From: Halomonas faecis
GTDB taxonomy: Bacteria; Pseudomonadota; Gammaproteobacteria; Pseudomonadales; Halomonadaceae
Direction: 5' to 3'
Length of the DNA: 64,000 bases
NCBI RefSeq assembly: GCF_010993975.1
Contig: NZ_JAACZO010000001.1
Coordinates: forward strand, 1 to 64,000
Part shown: piece after piece, positions 1 through 6,527 of the stretch
Position numbering within the stretch: position 1 is the stretch's first letter
How the letters are laid out: each line of letters starts with the position of its first letter
Program-made: the position numbers and the translations under genes
The notes under the pieces: model-generated
Told to the model about the DNA's origin: nothing
Databases searched by the model: none
Seen by the model: only the letters and a program-made list of their open reading frames with translations

Positions 1-90
1 TTCGTGTTCGAGACTCTGCCGAGGCTTGGCGAAGATGACGACCTCGACACGCTGCTGCCGTGGCACTGGAAAGACACTCTACCGGGCTGA
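1..90 (+). CDS. IS66-family transposase, C-terminal end (partial)
   Basis: Frame 1 is open from the window edge to TGA at 88-90 and gives 29 residues. They contain the pattern ETLPRLGEDDDLDTLLPW. This resembles the C-terminal element of IS66 TnpC transposases, which typically read ..LP.A....D...LLPW... near the stop. The gene continues left of the window, so its completeness is unknown. It lies opposite to, and directly abuts, the LysR remnant. A homology search with the full element would settle the family. Confidence 0.5.
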   Translation, partial: FVFETLPRLGEDDDLDTLLPWHWKDTLPG

Positions 91-115
91 CTCACATCGC
101 AACAGGTGGGGTTAC
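1..115 (+). mobile_element. Right end of an IS66-type insertion sequence (partial)
   Basis: The window starts inside an insertion sequence. The first 90 bases encode a transposase tail. About 25 bases later the sequence GTTAC ends at 115, which fits the family rule that IS66 elements end in 5'-GTAA inverted repeats. Immediately beyond 115 an interrupted LysR gene begins on the other strand, as expected at an insertion junction. The 8 bases 116-123 (CTGGATCG) would be the target duplication if the other copy lies left of the window. The family call rests on a short C-terminus and the terminal bases only. Confidence 0.5.
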
Positions 116-386
116 TGGATCGTTTACCGAACAACCAGGCCGCATCGCGCAGCGCATCCGCGATCCGACGCGCATGGGGCAGCAGCCGTTCACCCGCCTC
201 GTTGGGAATGACCCCGCCACGCTCACGAATCAGCAACTGAGTCCCCGTCGCCGTTTCGAGCTGCTGGATCTGCATGCTGATCGCCGATTGGGTGCGGTGC
301 ATTCGCTTTGCGGCAGCGGTGAAACTGCGTGCCTGCACTACCGCAACGAACGCCACCAACCAATCGCCACGTAGCTGGTTTGCCAT
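116..386 (-). pseudogene. LysR-family regulator, N-terminal fragment cut by the IS
   Basis: Reading the minus strand from ATG at 386 gives MANQLRGDWLVAFVAVVQAR followed by SFTAAAKRMHRTQSAISMQ. This is the winged helix-turn-helix of a LysR regulator, with the usual R.QSAIS..I..LE pattern. About 90 codons remain. The similarity then stops where the IS end lies at 115, so the effector-binding domain is missing from this side. The gene is divergent from the permease at 486. That is the usual arrangement for a LysR protein and its target, so loss of this regulator may have changed permease control (inference). Confidence 0.75.
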
Positions 387-485
387 CAGATTATCTGATT
401 CAGGATATAAGATTAATTCGTTTTCCTTATTCTAGTTACCGTTCCACTCTATGGCCATCGTTGGGCTGATTGGGAGAACGGGGAC

Positions 486-1457
486 GTGAACATACGCCTA
501 TCCGTTATAGGATGGATCACCGCCGGGATGCTAATTCTCGGCTCGTTATGGCCAGCGCCCAACTCCGATCTGGTGCGAGGGGTACTGAGCGAGTTAGTGA
601 AACTCTTGCCATTGATCGTGTTCGTGGCCGTGCTGGCCGGTTGGCTCGCGGTGAGTGCCATCGCAGACCGGCTGCGTGGGGTACTGGAGAATCGTCCCTG
701 GCGGGCGATATTCGCTGCCAGCCTGGTCGGGACGATAACCCCAGTCTGTGGCATCGCCAGCGTGCCACTCGTCGCGGCGCTGTTGCGTCAGGGCGTCCCC
801 ATGGCCGCCGCCATGGCATTCTGGCTTTCCTCCCCGATCACCGATCCGGGCATGCTGATACTGACGGCGGGCATCCTGGGCTGGCCGTTCGCTATCGGCA
901 AGCTGTTGGCGGCATTCCTGATGGGCCTGAGTGCCGGCGCCATCACCCAGGGGATGTGCCGATGGTCCCCCGGTACCCCTTGGGTCAGGGAGGAGGCCTT
1001 ACCGGAGAAGCTGGACGCTGCCGACGCTGTTACCGGCAATCGCTCACCGTTCCTTGTCGAAGTAGTGAGTACCTTCTGGCTGGTCATGCGCTGGCTGGCG
1101 TTTGCCCTGACCATCGAGGCGTTGGTTCGAACCCATCTAGGGGAGGCGGGCTTCAGCCTGCTGGCGGGTGTGGAGCCCGCCTGGGCAGTGCCAATGGCCG
1201 TCGTCATCGGTGGGCCGCTCTACATTGAAGGATATGCTGCCCTGCCTCTGCTGCGAGGGCTGATCGACATGGGACTGCCGACCGGAGCGGCGATGGCCTT
1301 CTTGATATCCGGTGCGGCTATCAGCCTGTACTCGGCTATCGCAGTATGGAGCCTCGTTCGCCCGATGATCTTTGGCCTGTATCTTCTGCTTGGCATGACC
1401 GGAGCACTCGCTGCTGGTTGGATAATGGAAATTTCGAGCCATCCGTTGGTATACTAG
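486..1457 (+). CDS. DUF318/ArsP-type permease
   Basis: The 323-residue integral membrane protein has about eight to ten hydrophobic segments. A hallmark loop PVCGIASVPL occurs near residue 80, followed by MAFWLSSPITDP. This pattern is typical of the predicted permease family PF03773 (ArsP/DUF318), some members of which export trivalent organoarsenicals. The substrate cannot be read from sequence. The cysteine pair seen in ArsP-type proteins is reduced to one Cys here (VCGIAS). Translation starts at GTG 486, with GGGAG a few bases upstream. It is divergent from the truncated LysR gene and is the last gene before the cassette array. Confidence 0.75.
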   Translation: MNIRLSVIGWITAGMLILGSLWPAPNSDLVRGVLSELVKLLPLIVFVAVLAGWLAVSAIADRLRGVLENRPWRAIFAASLVGTITPVCGIASVPLVAALLRQGVPMAAAMAFWLSSPITDPGMLILTAGILGWPFAIGKLLAAFLMGLSAGAITQGMCRWSPGTPWVREEALPEKLDAADAVTGNRSPFLVEVVSTFWLVMRWLAFALTIEALVRTHLGEAGFSLLAGVEPAWAVPMAVVIGGPLYIEGYAALPLLRGLIDMGLPTGAAMAFLISGAAISLYSAIAVWSLVRPMIFGLYLLLGMTGALAAGWIMEISSHPLVY

Positions 1458-1756
1458 CAGACTTTAAACTTATGATTGTGGCCGGATGTATAAGATTAGA
1501 CTACGCTGGTGCAATAGTAACGACAGCACACGACCCAAAGCGGCTATGCCAGGAATGGCAGCGAGCATGTTCGTTGGGGATATGCAGCATGCACGATGAT
1601 CGGTATTATTCTGCCAAACTATACTTAATTCTTAGACTTTTCAATAAGATAAGAGGTGGGCTAGCGCGCGGTATAACATTATTGAACGCGCGTGCGCGTT
1701 CAAGTGAAATATCAAGTATGCTACATAATACAACTGTTATGTTCTGAGGGGGATGC
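1458..1756. other. AT-rich gap between permease and first cassette gene
   Basis: I see no convincing gene in these 299 bases. The base composition drops sharply relative to the permease. The region holds a near-palindrome, GAACGCGC-GT-GCGCGTTC at 1684-1701, and a small inverted repeat ACATAA/TTATGT at 1723-1742. Both fall inside the candidate first recombination site described separately. No integrase gene or attI-like leader could be recognised. Confidence 0.6.
1671..1742 (+). repeat. Candidate degenerate attC or attI-like site before the first cassette
   Basis: GTATAAC at 1671-1677 resembles an R'' box, and GTTATGT at 1736-1742 resembles an R' box. The distance gives a 72-base site, the same length as the two clearest attC sites in the array. 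Between them is the near-palindrome at 1684-1701. The pairing of the outer boxes is imperfect (5 of 7) and the L boxes are not clear. It may be a decayed attC or an unrelated palindrome. If it is a recombination site, the first cassette begins at 1737. Confidence 0.3.
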
Positions 1757-2323
1757 TTGGATATTGACAACAGAGACATTGCCAAGCGAGTGATTCAACT
1801 CTCTGGGGGCAAGCAGAAGCTCAATGACGAGATGGATCAAAAACTTGCTCAAATTAATGAAAAATGGGACCAGGATGTTGGGGCTATTGGACGCATTCTT
1901 CGTGCACATCTTTTTGTCGAGTACTTTATTACTGAATGCTTGGTCGCATTTAATCCGGCTCTAGGGGACTTGGAGAAAGCGCGGCTCAGTTTTGCGCAAA
2001 AACTAGGGCTCATAGAAGATTACTCCCCAGAAATTCAGGAACTAGCGGTTGGGATTCGGCGCTTGAATAGGATCAGGAATCAATTGGCTCACAAATTAGA
2101 AGCTACAGTAACCAGCCAGGACAAAGAATCATTCTTGTCAGTGAAAACGTTCAGAGCGCTTCGGGAAGAACTCGCAAAGCCGGGCACCCCGAGTGATAAC
2201 AGCATGGATGTTCTCGAGGATTTTGCGAAACATGTTGGCAGTCGTCTGAATTCCTTATCAGATCCGGACTCCTTGGCGAAGCGTTTTCAACAGGCACTCC
2301 GTGAATCTGAACAAAGAACATAA
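1757..2323 (+). CDS. HEPN-like hypothetical protein (cassette 1)
   Basis: This 188-residue, mostly helical, charged protein has no membrane segment. Residues near 105 read RLNRIRNQLAH, which contains the R-x4-H motif (RNQLAH) typical of HEPN domains. Many HEPN domains act as RNases in toxin-antitoxin and phage-defence systems. The start is TTG 1757, preceded by GAGGGGG at 1746-1752. No ATG is available in frame nearby. The stop overlaps the first bases of the attC site, which is common in cassettes. A paired antitoxin is not evident. HEPN assignment is by motif only and needs a structure prediction. Confidence 0.6.
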   Translation: MDIDNRDIAKRVIQLSGGKQKLNDEMDQKLAQINEKWDQDVGAIGRILRAHLFVEYFITECLVAFNPALGDLEKARLSFAQKLGLIEDYSPEIQELAVGIRRLNRIRNQLAHKLEATVTSQDKESFLSVKTFRALREELAKPGTPSDNSMDVLEDFAKHVGSRLNSLSDPDSLAKRFQQALRESEQRT

Positions 2324-2401
2324 CCAGTGCAGGCACGGCGACGCCCATTACATTGCGCCTTCGGCTCCATTCCATGGGCGCGCATGCTGCAGGCGTTAGG
2401 A
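2318..2401 (+). repeat. attC recombination site 1
   Basis: ACATAAC (R'', 2318-2324) and GTTAGGA (R', 2395-2401) bound an 84-base imperfect hairpin. Internal complementarity includes CGCCCAT with ATGGGCG, and TGCA-GCA with TGCTGCA, leaving extra unpaired bases on one side as in known attC sites. It follows cassette gene 1 directly and precedes the ribosome-binding site of cassette gene 2. Confidence 0.75.
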
Positions 2402-2435
2402 GTGGGCGGTCCCAAATCAAGGAGAAATAACAACG

Positions 2436-4187
2436 GTGAATCAAGACTGGTTTGAAATGAAAGATATCCGCCGAAAAAGCTTCGCTAAATCGGTATGGAT
2501 ACCATTACGTACTGTTCTACACAACGAGAAGCAAGGAAAGTATGGCTACGAAGGTTACAAAGAAGATTTCTTCGGAACAGGATCAGTCGCGATACCGGTT
2601 GATAAAATAGATTCAGCGAAGAAACTGGGCTGGATGGACGTTGGCATAAGCCATGAGCACTCGGGATGGGTTGAAGATGGGGAATATATACCAGCGGAGG
2701 TGTATAGAGATTACAGTGGGGAGTTTGAAGGAGTACATCTCGTTCTAGAGCAAAGGACGTATGATGATAGCCCCAACATATGGCATATTAATCAGGACAT
2801 CGTCGTAACGCTAGGCTTAGTCCAAGAGGGAAATTCCTGGGTTTGCCCGAAAGATGGGTATATTGAAGTTGTACGATTGAAGAAGGCGGATGACAGCGCA
2901 CCCGCGCTAATAGAAATTAAATCCCAATATCTGAAAGACTATCTTTGTGCTAGAGGGTTGGCACTGTATATGACCCACTATCACAATCGAGCTATCATAT
3001 GTGACGACGCTTCGCACATTTCATGGCGTGACGGGTACAGTCAAGAGAGTAACGAACAAGACAGCTGGGAAGGAATTGTCAGAGAAATACATGAAGGTGG
3101 CTACCTTTTTGGTGAAAAAATGGCCGTTTTTCATGTTTCCCGAACTGATGTCGATGAATCTGAAGATGTGCCAGATATATCAGGTATTCCCACCGATGAA
3201 AATACTCGTGGCGAGTCATGGGAGAGAGGGTTTGATGGTCGTAAATTGTACAGAATATCCGGAGAGCTTTGGCGCAACGAAATCATAATGCCGGGAACTG
3301 TAAGCCCCAAAGTCCGTGGTGATGAAGTAGAACCTACAGTATTTTTTATTACAGATGCAGAAGGAAACAAGAGTTGTGGTCGTGACCTAGTTGATTCAGG
3401 TAAATGGCTTTGGTTCAAGCCAGAACTGATGATGGCGCTATACCATAGACGAGGCGGTCATCTTTCTTTTTATACCGCGCAAACGGGCAGGGTTTCTTGT
3501 AGTTATGGTCATGGGGTCCACTTTGGTGTTAATGAATTAGGTCTGATAAACGTCTATGCAAAGGACGTTGGATTATTACCAGAATGGCAACAACAAATAT
3601 GGGCGGGCTACAATGTTGCACCAGAAGGGGGCGTTTCTGCAGAGCTGCTTGCATCCCAGGTAAGGGCAGAGCCAGCAGATACTCAAGCACCAGAAGAGTT
3701 TCTGTCGAAAGGTATTGAGGAAGTTAACAAGCTATCTCAGGAAAAACTAGGCATTAAGCTCTTCCAAAATCACAATGCTATTCCTGAGCTTCTAGAAAAG
3801 ACGCATAGATTTCGCTCTATAGATGAAGCCTCATTCTTTGCTTTAGCCAAGGACTTGGCGCGCTTGATTGCGGACAGCCTTGATGCTCAAGCAATGCAAG
3901 GCATTGTTTCTCCTCCAAAGGGCCAAAAATGGGGCACTCTAAAGTCATTGGAACACCTATTGGCCTCAAAATATAACAGGGAATTCGTTCGAAAAATAAC
4001 GGCGTCACTAGTTGGTGTTTACGAACTAAGGCATGCAGATGCTCACCTTCCAAGTAGTAAAATTGAGGATGCATTTAGTCTCATTGAAATAGATAGAGAC
4101 TTGCCCTTTATTCATCAGGGTTTTCAAATGCTCCATCATGTAGTTTCTAGTGTTTACGGGGTGGCAGAGGGGTTGCGCAGATGGTAG
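2436..4187 (+). CDS. Large cassette protein of unknown function with C-terminal Rx4H motif (cassette 2)
   Basis: I do not recognise this 583-residue protein. It has no signal peptide or membrane segment and looks cytosolic, rich in aromatic and acidic residues. Near residue 530 it reads VYELRHADAH. RHADAH is an R-x4-H pattern in a helical context, like the C-terminal HEPN-type domains of ApeA-like defence proteins. The large N-terminal part (residues 1-420) would then be a sensor or binding module (inference). The start is GTG 2436 with AAGGAG at 2419-2424. At 1.75 kb it is unusually long for a cassette gene. It lies alone between attC sites 1 and 2, so it should work without a dedicated partner gene. 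Confidence 0.6.
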   Translation: MNQDWFEMKDIRRKSFAKSVWIPLRTVLHNEKQGKYGYEGYKEDFFGTGSVAIPVDKIDSAKKLGWMDVGISHEHSGWVEDGEYIPAEVYRDYSGEFEGVHLVLEQRTYDDSPNIWHINQDIVVTLGLVQEGNSWVCPKDGYIEVVRLKKADDSAPALIEIKSQYLKDYLCARGLALYMTHYHNRAIICDDASHISWRDGYSQESNEQDSWEGIVREIHEGGYLFGEKMAVFHVSRTDVDESEDVPDISGIPTDENTRGESWERGFDGRKLYRISGELWRNEIIMPGTVSPKVRGDEVEPTVFFITDAEGNKSCGRDLVDSGKWLWFKPELMMALYHRRGGHLSFYTAQTGRVSCSYGHGVHFGVNELGLINVYAKDVGLLPEWQQQIWAGYNVAPEGGVSAELLASQVRAEPADTQAPEEFLSKGIEEVNKLSQEKLGIKLFQNHNAIPELLEKTHRFRSIDEASFFALAKDLARLIADSLDAQAMQGIVSPPKGQKWGTLKSLEHLLASKYNREFVRKITASLVGVYELRHADAHLPSSKIEDAFSLIEIDRDLPFIHQGFQMLHHVVSSVYGVAEGLRRW

Positions 4188-4194
4188 TGAAGGT

Positions 4195-4266
4195 TTCTAA
4201 CAAGACGCTCCTGTCGGACAAATTATCCGCTGCGCTCCAAATTTGCCGCAGGGCGCGGCGTTAGAT
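4195..4266 (+). repeat. attC recombination site 2
   Basis: TTCTAAC (4195-4201) and GTTAGAT (4260-4266) are the R'' and R' boxes of a 72-base site. The inner arms CGGACAAATT and AAATTTGCCG pair with one bulged base, and CGCTCCTG pairs with CAGGGCG. The central sequence with CCGCTGCGCTCC is typical of attC sites of marine gammaproteobacterial integrons. This is one of the two best sites in the array. Confidence 0.88.
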
Positions 4267-4280
4267 GAGCAGGTAAGCAG

Positions 4281-5432
4281 ATGAGTTATTCACCAAGATT
4301 CAGAATTTTCATTATTGGTGCAGGCTTCTCTGTTCACGCAGGCTTGCCGCTTGGCGAGCAACTGTTTGAATTTGTCCGACAGTCCGTTAGCCGAAAATAC
4401 GGCTCTGAGAACAAGCTTGAAAGAGATTTGGATTGGTATCTCAAGTACAGGGAGCGTTGTGATCACGTTTCTTGTGATGCACCTGTGGATTATGAAAAAT
4501 TTATGTCCTACTTGGATTTAGAGCATTATCTTGGGCTGCGTGGAAGTGATACGTGGAGTGATGAAGGTAATGAATCTCAGTTGCTGATTAGAAATGGCAT
4601 ACAAGAGGTCATTTACTCGCGGACACCCAGAACACCAACAGACGAATGCATAAGGTTCTGCGAAGGACTGCTACCTCAAGATGTAGTTCTAACTTTTAAT
4701 TACGATACCTTGATTGAGGAAACTCTAGATTTTTTAGGGAAGCCTTATCGCCTTTTCCCGAGCCGCGTTAAAGAAGTAGGGATATCATCCTCAATAGTTG
4801 ATAGCGAAGCCGAAGAAGATGAAATACTATTAAGCAAGCTACATGGGTCGATCGATTGGTATGACAAATCCACGTTTTTAAAAGATAGAGAGCTTGCAAG
4901 CCAACACGAGTTCCCTTGGGAGTCTAGGCATCCGGTATTTAAGGATGGCACCGCTGTTTCAAGCTCACCGCTGATTGTTGGGCCTTCCCACGAAGACGAT
5001 CCACTTAGATATGTTTACCGTGTAGATGACCTATCCCAACTAACGGAAACGCAATTCTGGCAATGTTCTCCGCTAATCCTGTCGCCATCGAGCTCCAAAA
5101 TTCTCTACGCGAACCCACTAAAATCTCTCTGGAGAGGCTTGCAGCAGGCTGGTGGGATGAACTTTGGTCTGAGCGTCGTGGGATACTCGCTGCCTCCGTA
5201 TGATGAGTATGCTCGGCAAGCGCTTTACCATCTAATGCGCAACTACACAGAGTTTGAATATGATTTGGAAATGATGGGCCTTACTAAGGGGCCTGCAAGA
5301 ATCCTTGACTATTCTCCGCCAGGTTCCTCTGATTGGAAAATACGCAGGAATTATTCGTTCATGAACTGGGACAGAACTGAACTAAGCACTTCCGGGCTCA
5401 ATGCGAAAAGTATTGATTGGTTAATGCAGTAG
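4281..5432 (+). CDS. SIR2-domain protein, probable defence-associated (cassette 3)
   Basis: This 383-residue protein begins RIFIIGAGFSVHAGLPLG, the NAD-binding GAG.S motif of SIR2-like domains. Further family landmarks are LTFNYDTLIEE near residue 138, LSKLHGSIDW near 186, and VVGYSLPPYDEYA near 299. This is the SIR2_2 type (PF13289 group). Members are widespread in anti-phage systems, where they deplete NAD+ after infection. No second domain such as TPR or HerA is seen, so it resembles a stand-alone SIR2 effector. The start is ATG 4281 with AGGTAAG upstream, 14 bases after the attC R' box. Its role in defence is inferred from family and cassette context, not shown. Confidence 0.85.
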   Translation: MSYSPRFRIFIIGAGFSVHAGLPLGEQLFEFVRQSVSRKYGSENKLERDLDWYLKYRERCDHVSCDAPVDYEKFMSYLDLEHYLGLRGSDTWSDEGNESQLLIRNGIQEVIYSRTPRTPTDECIRFCEGLLPQDVVLTFNYDTLIEETLDFLGKPYRLFPSRVKEVGISSSIVDSEAEEDEILLSKLHGSIDWYDKSTFLKDRELASQHEFPWESRHPVFKDGTAVSSSPLIVGPSHEDDPLRYVYRVDDLSQLTETQFWQCSPLILSPSSSKILYANPLKSLWRGLQQAGGMNFGLSVVGYSLPPYDEYARQALYHLMRNYTEFEYDLEMMGLTKGPARILDYSPPGSSDWKIRRNYSFMNWDRTELSTSGLNAKSIDWLMQ

Positions 5433-5439
5433 CAACATC

Positions 5440-5511
5440 ATCTAACCAGTTGCTACACTCGGAAAAATTACTCGCTGCGCTCCTAATTGTCCGGTGAGCA
5501 AGGCGTTAGAT
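5440..5511 (+). repeat. attC recombination site 3
   Basis: ATCTAAC (5440-5446) and GTTAGAT (5505-5511) are perfectly complementary R'' and R' boxes and match the RYYYAAC/GTTRRRY consensus exactly. The arms TTGCT.CAC.CGGA and TCCGGTGAGCAA pair, with single unpaired bases on one strand only. Such extrahelical bases set strand choice in attC recombination. Length is 72 bases. Confidence 0.92.
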
Positions 5512-5529
5512 GTACACAAGGAGCAGGCT

Positions 5530-6378
5530 TTGTTCGAAAGAGAATCGCTTTTCCACATGCTGGCCAATAAAGAATGGGATTCTATTGCGAAAACCATGTA
5601 CCTGAATTCGAATCTTATTGGTTCAGACCCAGTGTTCGCACAAGCAATCCGATTATTCGAGTCCGAATTCTTTGTAGAAACTGACTCGCTACCACCAATC
5701 GAAAAGAAAAAAGTATATGAGTATCCGGGCTTGGTAATCGAGCTAAAGCAGCATGCATTCTCAAAGTCATTTGTAGAAAAGTTTATTGACAGCAAGCTTT
5801 CTCTACTAAAAGATACCGAGAGCGATAGTTTACTGAGTTATGCGTCCCAACACCAAGATCGACCACTAGCTGTTAAAATACTAAAAGAGATTCAAGAAAA
5901 AACACCCGAAGTGTTAGCTGATGCGCGTCGTCAAAACGTTTCAATCAAAGCCACGACTACCAATAGCGAAAGCCAGAAAACCACGAAATTGTTCAAATCT
6001 CGTCAAGAACAGTTTTTCTTCGAAGCGGTAAGAGATGTGTTCCCAACTTACCACCCCTATCCTAATGTGGCAGTAAGCTGCGTTATTGATTATTCTGGCA
6101 TAAGGGATTCTTTAAGCGCTGAAAGTCGCGAATACTTTTTCAAAGCGATCATTGATTGCGTCGTCTTCGATAGCATTAAAGGCTATGAGCCAAAGTTTTT
6201 TATCGAGTTGGATAGCCATCACCATGACAATGAGCGCGCGGCGAAAAACGACCGCATGAAAGATGAAATATTCAATGCGTCAAATGTAAAGCTGATTCGA
6301 ATAAGAGCCTATGATCGGAGCGAAGCTACCGTGGGAGGATTCAAGAAACTGATCTATGAAGTGATGCGTGGCTTATGA
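5530..6378 (+). CDS. DUF2726 nuclease-like protein (cassette 4)
   Basis: The C-terminal half (about residues 155-275) matches the DUF2726 pattern. It has a conserved RQEQFFFEAVRDVFP stretch, then a D in VIDYSG and the core FIELDSHHHD, followed by R.K(D/N) and LIRIRAYD. This is a restriction-endonuclease-like (PD-(D/E)xK) fold in this family, so a nucleic-acid cleaving role is plausible but unproven. The N-terminal half is helical and unrecognised. I choose TTG 5530 as start because AAGGAG sits at 5518-5523. The upstream in-frame GTG 5494 lies inside attC site 3 and would span the recombination point. Length from TTG is 282 residues. Confidence 0.75.
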   Translation: MFERESLFHMLANKEWDSIAKTMYLNSNLIGSDPVFAQAIRLFESEFFVETDSLPPIEKKKVYEYPGLVIELKQHAFSKSFVEKFIDSKLSLLKDTESDSLLSYASQHQDRPLAVKILKEIQEKTPEVLADARRQNVSIKATTTNSESQKTTKLFKSRQEQFFFEAVRDVFPTYHPYPNVAVSCVIDYSGIRDSLSAESREYFFKAIIDCVVFDSIKGYEPKFFIELDSHHHDNERAAKNDRMKDEIFNASNVKLIRIRAYDRSEATVGGFKKLIYEVMRGL

Positions 6379-6394
6379 GTACAAAGAAACAAGC

Positions 6395-6460
6395 ACCTAA
6401 CAGTGGACCCCAGGCACGTCGGCGCTGACGCGCTGCCACCTCTGAACCCAAGCGTTATAT
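6395..6460 (+). repeat. attC recombination site 4 (array end)
   Basis: ACCTAAC (6395-6401) matches the R'' consensus, and GTTATAT (6454-6460) is a diverged R' box whose last six bases would belong to the flank. Inner arms include GGCA with TGCC and GCGC with GCGC. It is shorter (66 bases) and less symmetrical than sites 2 and 3. It closes the array 68 bases before the recD stop codon. Confidence 0.7.
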
Positions 6461-6527
6461 AAGGATCATTTAAAAGTCCGCTTCTGGCCGATAGCTGATA
6501 TCTCAACCCTTGGCTATGTCAGCTCAT

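Larger units (their letters stand above)
1671..6460 (+). mobile_element. Integron gene-cassette array without an integrase in the window (CALIN-like)
   Basis: Four genes on the same strand are each followed by an attC-like site (2318-2401, 4195-4266, 5440-5511, 6395-6460). Spacing from stop codon to site is short, and the next gene starts just after each R' box. This one-gene-one-site layout is diagnostic of integron cassettes. Inferred cassette boundaries, cutting G^TT in the R' box, are about 1737-2395, 2396-4260, 4261-5505 and 5506-6454. The block is AT-richer than its flanks. No intI gene is present between the permease and recD, so this is a cluster of attC sites lacking an integrase, or one served from elsewhere in the genome. 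Confidence 0.85.

Noticed and set aside
1458..1756. Integron integrase or attI with a Pc promoter before the array
   Set aside because: No tyrosine-recombinase motifs in any frame and no recognisable attI. Only a candidate decayed site at 1671-1742.
1757..6378. The four cassette genes as one operon-encoded defence system
   Set aside because: Each gene is separated by its own attC site and has its own ribosome-binding site, so they are more likely independent acquisitions.
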